From NCBI RefSeq assembly GCF_006716485.1, contig NZ_VFPD01000001.1, positions 458,760 through 522,759 on the forward strand: a stretch of 64,000 nt of DNA, written 5' to 3'. This document shows, one piece after another, positions 45,135 through 53,815 of the stretch. This DNA is from Chryseobacterium aquifrigidense. GTDB lineage: Bacteria > Bacteroidota > Bacteroidia > Flavobacteriales > Weeksellaceae. The position numbers were made by a program, and so were the translations under genes. The notes under the pieces are model-generated. The model worked only from the letters and a program-made list of their open reading frames with translations, searched no databases and was not told the origin of the DNA. Each line of letters begins with the position of its first letter. Within the stretch, counting starts at the first letter, position 1.

Positions 45135-47369
45135 TTAGTCTTTGCTTTGTTCCGTTTTATCTTTTTTATCCACCATATTTCTGATCATATTTTTCAGTCG
45201 CTGAAAAGTGAAAGAGCTTAATAATAAAATAACTCCGAGAACAATAAAGGCGCTTATTCTTGAAATATTATCCATTTGCCATACATCATATCCGTAAAGT
45301 TTTAATACCATCACACCTATCAGAGCAAACCCAATCTTGTTATATTCCTGAATATTCTTTTTCAGGCCTGTATAAATAAATAGGCTGGCGAGAATTGTCC
45401 ATATAACAGGAAGATAAAGAATATTGAAATGTGCACTTGCGGTATAAGAATGAGAAAGATCACTGGAAGTCATTAAAATATATGAATGGTGAAGTTCACA
45501 GCTTACAGAGATAATGATTGCCAAAGACTGGATCCAGTAAGAAATCCATTGCTTGTGAAACGTTGAAGATGGAATAATCCTGTACCCTATATATATAAAC
45601 GGAATCCACTGAAGCAGATGGAAGAAATAAAAACTTACATGCAGTTTTTTTGTTAAGATATCAGCCACAAGGGAAAGTGTAGAAACCGATGTGTTTATGA
45701 CGATCAGGAAGTAAAAAAGATAAATCAGTATGTTTTGAACATCATTTCTGATGCTTAGCAGTTTCCTGAAAAGTAATAAAACAAAAATATAATAAATACT
45801 GAATAAAAGTCCTGTGCTGGTAATGGCGGACCATGGCATTTCTGAAATATGATATGTAATCTCAAGAAGAAAAGTTATGTAGATAACTCCATAGCTGACT
45901 ACTGTAATAAGATCTTCGAAAAAGTTACGGTCTTTTCCTTGTGGCTCTTTGGCTGTATTTCTTAATAAATATAAATTAATTATTATAGAAATGATGGTGA
46001 AAGAGCTGGTGATAAACGGGGCGTTAAATATGATATTGAAATCTTTGGTTCCAAAATACGCAGTCCAGGTGATAAGCTGAGCAATCATCACTAAGGGAAA
46101 CAGGATATAAAAGAAAATTTTGAAAATTTTATGACCTGTTTTTTTCCAGATGAAGAGAAGCAGAGTTGTTTCTATTGCCCAAATGCTGGTAATGAGATGG
46201 GTCTTAAACTGAATAGCAATTGCAACGGTTATAAGGCTGGTAACAAGCCCTGCGAATACGGAATAGGTAATTCCAAAGCTCTTGCGGGTATATTCTCTGA
46301 ACAGAAGAACAGTGTTTACAGCAGCAAAAATAAGAGGGAAAATAATTGGGGGTTCATATTTTAACGTATCAAAAATGTAAAGCAGTCCCAGAATACTTGA
46401 AAAGTTAGCAAGGGCAAGTATTAAAATATCAGAGGTTGCAAGTATATTTTTTCTGAAGTAATCGTGAAGGGCAAAAATGTAGAAAATCACATAACTGATC
46501 AGATAAAAAGTAATGCTTAAAAGCTCTGGGCTTTCATTGGTCCAAAGTAAAAGATAGCCTGTTGTAAAAATATAAGCGGTCCAGCCCACGCTTTTCCAGT
46601 GCTGAAGAAAAGAGGCAGCCAGCATTCCTGTATTTAAAAGAGTGATATAAATAAAAAGGAAAAGATAGTTACTTTGTCCCGAGCTGATCATCAGGGGAGC
46701 TGCAAAACCTCCTATCAGTGAAAAGATAATCAGTACTTCACTTTTATAATAATAGGATAGGATAATGGAAGCTGCGGTAATCAGTGCGGTGATGATAAAA
46801 GCGGTATTCTGGGTAAATAGATGGTATTCACGGAAAGCAATGGTAGCTGTGAAATATAAAACAGCAATTCCGCCCCCTGTAATAATAGATGAAAAAGCCG
46901 GGTAGTTTTTTCTGAGAAAATGTCCGGTTATAATGATTCCTGCTCCGGTACAAAAACCAATTCCCGCTCTTGCTGCTTCACCAATCCAGTTTTTATCAAT
47001 CGCGTATTTTACAAAATAACCAATTCCGAGAACAAGGGTAAAAATACCAATAATGGTAAGAATGTTTTGTTTTAAAAAGTCAGAAACAGGAGTAAGCCAG
47101 TCTTTTTGAAGTGATGTTGGGCTTTTTTCACTTTCTTCACTGTTTTTTATTTTCTCATGATAAACCTGGTGAGATTCTTCTTGCTGTGGAATGAATGTCT
47201 CTTCCGTTGTCGCCTTCTTATGAATTGCTTCAGTCTGAGCCAGAGGAGGAGTATTGATCTTATGATTAAGATCTGAAATCTCCTTTTCCAATTTTCTGAT
47301 TTTGGTATTCAGGTTATTGAAAATGATGAAGATAATGATAAAGATGATGGCCGCAACAAATTCATTCAT
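45135..47369 (-). CDS. DUF2339 multi-spanning membrane protein
   Basis: Start set at ATG 47369 (MNEFVAAIIFIIIFIIF); the TTG at 47387 lies inside a -7 box (TATATTTG on the minus strand, 47385-47392). The 744-residue protein has an N-terminal TM, a short coiled coil (LNTKIRKLEKEISDLNHKIN), a charged linker to about 95 and then some 20 or more TM segments. DUF2339 signature regions include IGIFTLVLGIGYFVKYAIDK, WIGEAARAGIG, and YYYKSEVLIIFSLIGGFAAP. Function unknown; some relatives sit near envelope genes. Confidence 0.87.
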   Translation of the reverse strand: MNEFVAAIIFIIIFIIFNNLNTKIRKLEKEISDLNHKINTPPLAQTEAIHKKATTEETFIPQQEESHQVYHEKIKNSEESEKSPTSLQKDWLTPVSDFLKQNILTIIGIFTLVLGIGYFVKYAIDKNWIGEAARAGIGFCTGAGIIITGHFLRKNYPAFSSIITGGGIAVLYFTATIAFREYHLFTQNTAFIITALITAASIILSYYYKSEVLIIFSLIGGFAAPLMISSGQSNYLFLFIYITLLNTGMLAASFLQHWKSVGWTAYIFTTGYLLLWTNESPELLSITFYLISYVIFYIFALHDYFRKNILATSDILILALANFSSILGLLYIFDTLKYEPPIIFPLIFAAVNTVLLFREYTRKSFGITYSVFAGLVTSLITVAIAIQFKTHLITSIWAIETTLLLFIWKKTGHKIFKIFFYILFPLVMIAQLITWTAYFGTKDFNIIFNAPFITSSFTIISIIINLYLLRNTAKEPQGKDRNFFEDLITVVSYGVIYITFLLEITYHISEMPWSAITSTGLLFSIYYIFVLLLFRKLLSIRNDVQNILIYLFYFLIVINTSVSTLSLVADILTKKLHVSFYFFHLLQWIPFIYIGYRIIPSSTFHKQWISYWIQSLAIIISVSCELHHSYILMTSSDLSHSYTASAHFNILYLPVIWTILASLFIYTGLKKNIQEYNKIGFALIGVMVLKLYGYDVWQMDNISRISAFIVLGVILLLSSFTFQRLKNMIRNMVDKKDKTEQSKD

Positions 47370-47415
47370 TTCATTAGTTTTTATCAAATATAAAGAAATG
47401 TTTCATATGCTATTT

Positions 47416-47453
47416 AAAAAAATTAACCCATCGCGGTATAAGCGATGGGTTAA
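47416..47453 (-). terminator. Terminator of VGINTANP protein gene
   Basis: Stem TTAACCCATCGC / GCGATGGGTTAA, loop GGTATAA; T run on the minus-strand exit. Confidence 0.88.
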
Positions 47454-47482
47454 ATGGTATAGATAACTAACAATATGTTTTA

Positions 47483-48193
47483 CTAGTTTGATACTTTGTA
47501 AATGTAGAATGATGCGATACTGGATCCTAATAATCCTGCTGTAATAACACCAGAATCTACAAGTCCAAAAGAAATTTTGTCACCTGCCTGAAACGAGTAC
47601 AAAGAATTAATACTGGAATCGGAAAGCGTTAAGTTAACCGCTAATGCAAGGTTAATACCACTGAATGGACGTGTGTCTATCAGAGTGGTTACTGCGGTTC
47701 TGGTTCTTGCAATTGCGATACCTGGACTTCCTGACAATAAAGAAGCCTGTAATCCTGTGCCATATCTGAATGCGAATCCAACAGCATATACTCCAGTAGT
47801 TGGAATGTTGTATGAACCATCAGCATTGGTAAATAAAGCAGCACTTCCTATCGTCCTATCAGCTTGTACAAAACTGACAGGCTGGAAATCAGAAGGTAGA
47901 ACTCCTAAATTCAGTAGGGTTATTCCTGTTGTTTTTTTTGCAGAATATACAGAAGTATTGGTTCCGGCAGCTGCGGTTAACAATGACGGGTCTACTGAGA
48001 ATACCTGGGTAGTTCCCTGGTTAATTCCTAAAATCTGATATCCGGGTAATGCTGTAGCGGCAGGGGTATCACGAACTTTCAAGGTTCCATTAACATCCAG
48101 AGTTGCAGAAGGGTTGGCTGTATTGATACCCACCTGTGAGAATAATGGTAACGATGCACATGCTAACATTAAGCTGTAAAGTTTAGTTTTCAT
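47483..48193 (-). CDS. Secreted VGINTANP protein with C1q-like C-terminal domain
   Basis: Start taken at MKTKLYSLMLACASLPLFS (48193). The mature 236-residue chain begins QVGINTANPSATLDVNGTLK, the same opening as the protein at 33753. The C-terminal ~140 residues (FQPVSFVQADRTIGSAALFT, GSYNIPTTGVYAVGFAFRYG, FQAGDKISFGLVDSG, SFYIYKVSN) follow the strand pattern of C1q/TNF-like jelly-roll domains. Probably a surface protein; no function assigned. Confidence 0.8.
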   Translation of the reverse strand: MKTKLYSLMLACASLPLFSQVGINTANPSATLDVNGTLKVRDTPAATALPGYQILGINQGTTQVFSVDPSLLTAAAGTNTSVYSAKKTTGITLLNLGVLPSDFQPVSFVQADRTIGSAALFTNADGSYNIPTTGVYAVGFAFRYGTGLQASLLSGSPGIAIARTRTAVTTLIDTRPFSGINLALAVNLTLSDSSINSLYSFQAGDKISFGLVDSGVITAGLLGSSIASFYIYKVSN

Positions 48194-48219
48194 GATCAAG
48201 ATTTTAATTAGTTGCTAAG

Positions 48220-48227
48220 CAAATATA
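48220..48227 (-). promoter_or_regulatory. -7 box TATATTTG for VGINTANP protein
   Basis: Exact TAnnTTTG on the minus strand, 27 nt before the start at 48193. The remaining gap to 48503 is AT-rich and holds no gene I can support. Confidence 0.5.
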
Positions 48228-48502
48228 CAATAAAAATTATACCCAGCATTGTGATATTTGCAAAATTAACATTATTATGATGTGATATATTTAAACATAT
48301 GTTTATATTTTCGATAATATTTGCATATAATTCAGTTACGACTTATTATATTTATTTTTTATTTAAGGCTCTGTTTATCAGTGTTTTGTTAAAAAATAAT
48401 TCTCCCCATTGTGTGGGTTATTTATTGATTTAAACAGAAGACGATATCTGTATAATAATTTATTGTAATACTGACTTGAATTCGAAATTTTGAATAGATT
48501 TA

Positions 48503-48536
48503 AAAAAAAACACTGCCTTAACGACAGTGTTTTTTT
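48503..48536 (-). terminator. Terminator of pheA
   Basis: A-run plus CACTG / CAGTG plus T-run, 9-nt loop; on the minus strand it follows the pheA stop at 48556. Confidence 0.85.
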
Positions 48537-48555
48537 AGTAGATTTATTTGATTTT

Positions 48556-49404
48556 TTAGCTTTCCAGCAGGAATTCTTTGTAATTTCCAAGAAAATCAAC
48601 ATTAGCATTGATTGATTCAAGTTCTCTTAGTGCATTTCCATGCAAAACTTCTTTCCAGGGTCCTTCAACATTGATGAAGAAGAAATAATTCCCGAGTCCT
48701 GTTTTTAATGTTCTGGATTCAATTTTACTGAGATTCATTTTTCTCCATGCAAAAACGGATAAAACCTGATGTAATCCACCGGGATGATCTTCCGGAAGAG
48801 TGATGAGCATTCCAGATTTTTCACCCAGTGTTTCCAGCTGATCATTTTGATATTTGTTCTGTTCTTTGGAAATAATGATAAACCGGGTATGGTTCTGTTC
48901 AAAATCCTGAATATTACGGTTTATAATTTTTAAACCATATAAATTGGCAGCAAACTGATTGGCTACTGCAGCAATAGGAGTCTCCGGATTTTCAGAAACG
49001 AATTTTGCGGCAGCAGCAGTTGAAGAAAAGTCCTGCTTCGGGATCTCTTTATAATGAGTGTCCAGAAAATGGAAGCTCTGTGCGAGAGCCTGGGGATGAG
49101 AATATATTCTTTCAATATTCTCAATAGAATTTTCCGGATGAATCATAAGATGATGGGCAATGGGCATTACTGCTTCTGCTTCTATCTTGATAGACGGAGT
49201 CTTATATAAATAATCCAGCGTCATCGATACGGTTCCTTCAATAGAGTTTTCCAGAGGTACCACTGCTTTTACTGCTTCTCCGTTTTCAACAGCATTAAAG
49301 CAATCCAGAATACTGGCTTGCGGTACTATTTCGTCATCAGGGAAAAGCTGTGCTGTGGCAAGCTGGGTGAAACTGGCATGAGGTCCCAAAAATGCAATCT
49401 TCAT
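48556..49404 (-). CDS. pheA: Prephenate dehydratase
   Basis: Converts prephenate to phenylpyruvate for phenylalanine synthesis. The 282 residues have the PDT domain (FLGPHASFTQLA, VPLENSIEGTVSMTLD, IYSHPQALAQ, the catalytic Thr in DFSSTAAAAKFV, NHTRFIIIS) and a C-terminal ACT domain from about 200 (HPGGLHQVLSVFAW, NLSKIESRTLKTGLGNYFFF). The GGLHQVL and ESR motifs suggest phenylalanine feedback control. No chorismate mutase domain is fused. Confidence 0.94.
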   Translation of the reverse strand: MKIAFLGPHASFTQLATAQLFPDDEIVPQASILDCFNAVENGEAVKAVVPLENSIEGTVSMTLDYLYKTPSIKIEAEAVMPIAHHLMIHPENSIENIERIYSHPQALAQSFHFLDTHYKEIPKQDFSSTAAAAKFVSENPETPIAAVANQFAANLYGLKIINRNIQDFEQNHTRFIIISKEQNKYQNDQLETLGEKSGMLITLPEDHPGGLHQVLSVFAWRKMNLSKIESRTLKTGLGNYFFFINVEGPWKEVLHGNALRELESINANVDFLGNYKEFLLES

Positions 49405-49439
49405 AATATAATATATAAGGGATGATTAGAATAAAGGTA

Positions 49440-49582
49440 CAAAGGTGCGAATTAATTCATAAATAGAGTTCAATGTTTTATGTTTAAGTTGAATGCTGCG
49501 GTGCGGGGTTCGGTTACGTGATGCGGTTGTCCGGAACCTTAAGCCTTAAACTTTGAACTTTGAACCCCTTGAATCTCTGAAC
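49440..49582. repeat. Degenerate short-period intergenic repeat
   Basis: Left half GT-rich (TTCAATGTTTTATGTTTAAG, GCGGTGCGGGGTTCGG), right half AC-rich (CCTTAAGCCTTAAAC, TTTGAACTTTGAACCCC). Same style as the other listed regions. Confidence 0.65.
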
Positions 49583-49585
49583 TTG

Positions 49586-49999
49586 CTACTTTTCCTTCCA
49601 GTTCTTCTCAATCAGATCCATCAGAAAATCCGGACATTTGATTACCTTGTTGGTTTTTGCATCTAAAAAGAATAGAGTAGTGGAGGCTTCGGTTATTTTA
49701 ATATGCTCTTCATTGTAAATTTCATACTCAAATTCAATCCTTACGCCCGGAATTTTTTTAACATAAGTATGAATTTCTAATTTTTGATCATACAAAGCGG
49801 GTCGGATATATTTAATTTTGTAGTCCGAAACAGGCAGCCAAATTCCTTGGTTTTCAATTTCATCGTATGAAATTCCTATGCTTCTGAAGAGTTCAACTCT
49901 CGCTACTTCGAAGTACGTTGCATAGTTTCCGTAGTATACATATTTCATAGGGTCTGTTTCTGCGTAACGTACTCGTATTGAGTGTGTTGTGTGTATCAT
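49586..49999 (-). CDS. Acyl-CoA thioesterase, YbgC/4-hydroxybenzoyl-CoA type
   Basis: A 137-residue hotdog thioesterase, starting at MIHTTHSIRVRYAETD (49999); the ATG at 50020 adds seven residues not typical of the family. The signature is RVRYAETDPMKYVYYGNYATYFEVARVEL (split: RVRYAETDPM with catalytic Asp, then YGNYATYFEVARVE). It probably hydrolyses short-chain or aromatic acyl-CoA; YbgC homologues in other bacteria associate with the Tol-Pal system, not seen here. Confidence 0.87.
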   Translation of the reverse strand: MIHTTHSIRVRYAETDPMKYVYYGNYATYFEVARVELFRSIGISYDEIENQGIWLPVSDYKIKYIRPALYDQKLEIHTYVKKIPGVRIEFEYEIYNEEHIKITEASTTLFFLDAKTNKVIKCPDFLMDLIEKNWKEK

Positions 50000-50135
50000 T
50001 TTAGATGTTAAATTATACATACAAATATATTTTTAAATAATCAATACCTGCAATATTTTTTTTTGAAAAGAAAATATTGGACCTTTGTCTTCCTTCTAAA
50101 CACAGTACAAACAAAGAATAATCGGGGCTTAAAAA

Positions 50136-51590
50136 ATGGATGACAATTTAATGATGATATGGCAGAAATGCCTTCAGTTTATGCGCGATAACCTGAACGC
50201 TGCTGAAGACAATTCTGACCTTAAAAAACTTGAAAAATCTTTCGATATGCTATTCGATAAGGTTCAGCCGCTTTCATTGGTGGCCAACAACCTTACGTTG
50301 ATCGTGCCGAGCGATTTTTACAAGGAATATATAGAGGACAACTATCTGTCCTTACTTTCTGCTGCCCTGAAGAAAAATATTGGAAAAGGAGTGAAATTAT
50401 GGTATTCTGTGATGGAAAACAGACCAAAAGGTGAAGAAAAGCCTGTTACCATGAACATCAAGGGACAAAGTGTTCCTACTCCGAAAACACAGGAAACAAT
50501 GCCGCAAGGTTTTTCTGCTAATATTGTAAACCCGTTTGTAGTTCCTGGAATTAGAAAAGTAAACATAGATTCTAACCTGAAGCCTGACTATTCATTTGAT
50601 AGTTATGTAGAAGGAGAAAGCAATAAATTTGCAGCCACTGTAGCCAGATCCATTGCAAAAAGACCTGGTGCAACCGCTTTCAACCCATTATTTTTATATG
50701 GAGGTTATGGAGTTGGGAAAACCCATTTAGGACAGGCTGTAGGTCTTGAAGTAAAAAACCAGTTTCCTGATAAAGTAGTTCTTTATTTGTCTTCTGAAAA
50801 GTTTATCCAGCAGTTTATCTCTGCGGCCAAAGCTCATAAACAGACTGAGTTTGCAAACTTCTATCAAATGGTAGATGTACTGATTATTGATGATATTCAG
50901 TTCCTGTCCGGAAAATCAGCAACACAGGATAGTTTCTTCCATATTTTTGATCACCTGCATCAGAACGGAAAACAGATTATCCTTACTTCAGATAAAGCAC
51001 CTGCAGATATTATGGATATCCAGGACAGAATTGTTTCCCGTTTCAAATGGGGACTTTCTGCAGAAATCAAATCTCCGGATCTATCAACAAGAAGACAGAT
51101 CATTGAAGATAAACTAAGCAGAGACGGAATTGTTCTTCCGGGAGATATGCTTGACTTCCTTGCTGCTGAAGCAAAAACGAATGTAAGAGAACTTATCGGG
51201 GTTATCAACTCGGTGATTGCTTACTCTACAGTATACAAGAGAGATCTTAGTCTTGAGTTGCTTAAGGAAACCATCAACAGAATTGCTGCTAACCAGAAGA
51301 AAGTTATCAATATTCCTTATATTCAGGAAGTGGTTTGTGATTATTTTGGAATTAAAAAAGAACAGCTGCTTTCAAAAACAAGAAAAAGAGAGATTGCGTT
51401 ACCAAGACAGCTTGCCATGTACTTCTCCAAAGAATTTACCAATTCTACATTCACTAAAATTGGTGAAGAAATGGGTGGAAAAGATCACTCTACAGTAATG
51501 TATGCCTGTGATACCATCAAAGATGTTTCTAAAATTGATAAAGAAATCAAGAAATACGTAAAAGACCTTACTGAAAGAATCAAACAATAA
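50136..51590 (+). CDS. dnaA: Chromosomal replication initiator protein DnaA
   Basis: Binds oriC DnaA boxes and melts the origin. The 484 residues have domain I (IWQKCLQFMRDNL to about 90), a short linker, the AAA+ domain with Walker A LYGGYGVGKTHLGQAVG (about 188-204) and Walker B VLIIDDIQFLSGK, and domain IV with the signature GGKDHSTVMYACDTI near the C terminus. The divergent gap (49999-50136) shows no cluster of TTATNCACA boxes, so the origin is not evidently here. Ends at a terminator. Confidence 0.97.
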   Translation: MDDNLMMIWQKCLQFMRDNLNAAEDNSDLKKLEKSFDMLFDKVQPLSLVANNLTLIVPSDFYKEYIEDNYLSLLSAALKKNIGKGVKLWYSVMENRPKGEEKPVTMNIKGQSVPTPKTQETMPQGFSANIVNPFVVPGIRKVNIDSNLKPDYSFDSYVEGESNKFAATVARSIAKRPGATAFNPLFLYGGYGVGKTHLGQAVGLEVKNQFPDKVVLYLSSEKFIQQFISAAKAHKQTEFANFYQMVDVLIIDDIQFLSGKSATQDSFFHIFDHLHQNGKQIILTSDKAPADIMDIQDRIVSRFKWGLSAEIKSPDLSTRRQIIEDKLSRDGIVLPGDMLDFLAAEAKTNVRELIGVINSVIAYSTVYKRDLSLELLKETINRIAANQKKVINIPYIQEVVCDYFGIKKEQLLSKTRKREIALPRQLAMYFSKEFTNSTFTKIGEEMGGKDHSTVMYACDTIKDVSKIDKEIKKYVKDLTERIKQ

Positions 51591-51613
51591 ATAAGGTTGA
51601 GCTTACATAAATT

Positions 51614-51645
51614 AAAATGAAGGATAGTTTTATTCTTCATTTTTT
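51614..51645 (+). terminator. Terminator of dnaA
   Basis: 13-bp stem AAAATGAAGGATA / TATTCTTCATTTT with one G-T pair, loop GTTT, T tail. Confidence 0.85.
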
Positions 51646-51648
51646 ATT

Positions 51649-51656
51649 TAGTTTTG
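51649..51656 (+). promoter_or_regulatory. -7 box TAGTTTTG before LMW-PTP gene
   Basis: Exact TAnnTTTG just after the dnaA terminator, 33 nt before ATG 51690. Confidence 0.45.
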
Positions 51657-51689
51657 TCGTGACAAAAGACTCTTTTTAAAAAACAGGAT

Positions 51690-52139
51690 ATGAAAATATT
51701 AATGGTTTGTCTCGGAAATATCTGCAGAAGCCCATTGGCAGAAGGAATTATGAAAACAAAGCTGCCGGATCATTATGTGGTAGATTCTGCCGGAACTATT
51801 TCAATGCATGAAGGTGAACATCCTGATAAAAGGGCCATTAAAACTGCGGCCAATCACCATATTGATATCTCCCGACAAAGATCAAGACCTATCACCAGAA
51901 AAGATTTTGAAACCTTTGATAAGATCTATTGTATGGATATTGATGTACTCGGCGATGTGGTTTCCAAAACTAAAAATGAAGAAGAACGACAGAAAGTATC
52001 TTTGTTTTTAGAAGTATTGGGAGACCACCAAAATGCTGAGGTTCCGGATCCTTATTGGGGAGATATGAAAGATTTTGAAATGGTTTTCCAGCTTTTGGAT
52101 AAAGGATGTGATGCTATCAGAAACCAAATATCAAAATAA
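51690..52139 (+). CDS. Low-molecular-weight protein-tyrosine phosphatase
   Basis: A 149-residue cytosolic phosphatase. The P-loop is VCLGNICRSPLAEG with nucleophile Cys7 and Arg13; the general acid Asp is in EVPDPYWGDMKD. DSAGTISMHEG and the conserved RQRSRPIT region are in family order. Its substrate is unknown. Together with the next two genes it forms a close run (5- and 4-nt gaps). Confidence 0.93.
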   Translation: MKILMVCLGNICRSPLAEGIMKTKLPDHYVVDSAGTISMHEGEHPDKRAIKTAANHHIDISRQRSRPITRKDFETFDKIYCMDIDVLGDVVSKTKNEEERQKVSLFLEVLGDHQNAEVPDPYWGDMKDFEMVFQLLDKGCDAIRNQISK

Positions 52140-52144
52140 TAACC

Positions 52145-52645
52145 ATGAAAAAACTGCTGTTACTGTTTGTTTTTAGCTGTGGTTTGTCTTTCGCTCAAAC
52201 CAAAGATGAAACAGAAATCCGTAAAGTTATGGATGACTTTATGGGATGTATTAAATCCAGAGATGAAGCCAGATATCTTTCTTTATTTCAGGAACCTGTA
52301 CTTTGGACCGGAATTTATAAAGACAGAACACAGGCGAAGCGTCTGGAGAAAAATCCTAAGGCAGATTACTACTTTGCAGATGATTATAAAGCTTTTATCA
52401 AAAGTTTTAAAGATGATAAATCTGAAGAAAAATTTGACAATATTAAGATCGTGGAAGATGGAGCCATAGCTTCTGCCAATTTCGATTACAGCTTTTGGTA
52501 CGATGGCAAAATGGAAAACTGGGGAAAAGAGATCTGGACGCTGATGAAGATCAACGGAACCTGGAAAATTACTTCTGTTACTTTTTCCATGGACCTTACA
52601 AAATATTTCCCTCAACCTTCACTTAACGAAAGAACTAAAAAATAA
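52145..52645 (+). CDS. Secreted NTF2/SnoaL-like (DUF4440-type) protein
   Basis: A 166-residue exported protein with a signal peptide (MKKLLLLFVFSCGLSFAQ). The fold cues are DETEIRKVMDDFMGCIKSRD, YLSLFQEPVLWTGIY and a C-terminal EIWTLMKINGTWKITSVTFS, as in NTF2-like SnoaL/DUF4440 proteins. Role unknown. In an apparent operon with the LMW-PTP and RsmI-like genes. Confidence 0.75.
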   Translation: MKKLLLLFVFSCGLSFAQTKDETEIRKVMDDFMGCIKSRDEARYLSLFQEPVLWTGIYKDRTQAKRLEKNPKADYYFADDYKAFIKSFKDDKSEEKFDNIKIVEDGAIASANFDYSFWYDGKMENWGKEIWTLMKINGTWKITSVTFSMDLTKYFPQPSLNERTKK

Positions 52646-52649
52646 TACA

Positions 52650-53348
52650 ATGCTTTTTTTACTCCCTGCTTACTTATCAGAAAATACTTCTATCAACCAC
52701 TTTTCGCCTGTTCTGAAGGATTATATCATGCAGACGGACTATTTCTTCGTGGAAAATGAAAAAACGGCCCGAAAGGTTGTTAAATTTTTTGCTCCGGAAA
52801 AGAAGCAGGCTGATCTGAAGTTGTTTTTATTGGACAAATACACGGAAAATGCGGATATCAAAGAAGCTCAGGAACTGATGCTGAAAGGGCAGGACTTCGG
52901 ATTGCTGTCAGAAGCAGGATTACCATGTATTGCGGATCCGGGAAATCTGATTGTGAAATGGTGTCATGAGAAAAATATCAGAGTGATACCGGTTTCAGGG
53001 CCTTCATCCATTATTCTGGCTTTGATTTCCAGTGGATTTAATGGGCAGGAATTCACTTTCCATGGGTATCTTCCTATTGATAAAGGAGAAAAAAAGAAAC
53101 AGATCATGAACCTGGAAAGCCTTGTTCAGAAAACCGGATATTCTCAGATTTTCATGGAAACACCTTACAGAAATAATCAGCTGTTTGAAGACCTGTGTAA
53201 GTTTTTGTCACCCAATACAAAACTTTGTATCGCTGCCAATATCAATGATCCGGAACATGAATTTATCAAAACAAAATCAATAAAAGACTGGCAAAAACAA
53301 AAGCCGGAGCTTCATAAAATTCCTGCAGTATTCGTGCTTGGGAAATAA
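52650..53348 (+). CDS. RsmI-like SAM-dependent methyltransferase (tetrapyrrole methylase fold)
   Basis: A 232-residue protein of the TP-methylase family. Motifs are SEAGLPCIADPGNLIVKWCH, VIPVSGPSSIILALISSG and FTFHGYLPIDKGEKKK, all as in RsmI (16S rRNA C1402 2'-O-methylation). It begins MLFLLPAYLSENTSINHFSP instead of the standard RsmI opening and is shorter than E. coli RsmI (286), so it is the second RsmI-like type of Bacteroidetes. Its target is uncertain. Confidence 0.84.
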   Translation: MLFLLPAYLSENTSINHFSPVLKDYIMQTDYFFVENEKTARKVVKFFAPEKKQADLKLFLLDKYTENADIKEAQELMLKGQDFGLLSEAGLPCIADPGNLIVKWCHEKNIRVIPVSGPSSIILALISSGFNGQEFTFHGYLPIDKGEKKKQIMNLESLVQKTGYSQIFMETPYRNNQLFEDLCKFLSPNTKLCIAANINDPEHEFIKTKSIKDWQKQKPELHKIPAVFVLGK

Positions 53349-53405
53349 AATTTACTCTTATAGCCAAAGATAGGGGTATAGGAGTTTATGAGTAGAAAAA
53401 GAGAA

Positions 53406-53440
53406 AAAGGCTGTGAATATTTCGCAGCCTTTGCTTTTTT
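53406..53440 (+). terminator. Terminator after RsmI-like gene
   Basis: 12-bp stem AAAGGCTGTGAA / TTCGCAGCCTTT with one G-T pair, loop TAT, T-rich tail. Confidence 0.88.
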
Positions 53441-53815
53441 ATTTAAAATGGGGTGGAATACTATAAATACAATATGTAAACTCCTCTTTTTTTCTCCTTC
53501 CATGTATTCATATATAATTTTAACTAAAAATATTTCAACTATTAGTGATAAATATCATGGGATTTAGCTATTTTTGTAATATAAAATACCCTAATTTTAT
53601 ATTTAAATATAACGCATTATGAATTTTATAATGGTAATATAATTAATAATATTCATGATTTTGTTTTGTATAGTTTGGTTTTTATTATACCTATTATAAT
53701 TGAACTGTTTTAAATGCTGCAGGTTAATAACGCTTGTATTTTTTGAATTATTGATGATGTAAGTTCCGTTTTGCTTACAATCAATTCAGCCCAATCAACA
53801 CCAAAATAGTAAAAT
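53441..53815. other. AT-rich gap upstream of LPMO gene
   Basis: It holds one exact -7 box (TATTTTTG, 53569-53576) that would give a ~235-nt leader; no TTG at the proper distance. No gene, repeat or recognised riboswitch. Confidence 0.45.
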
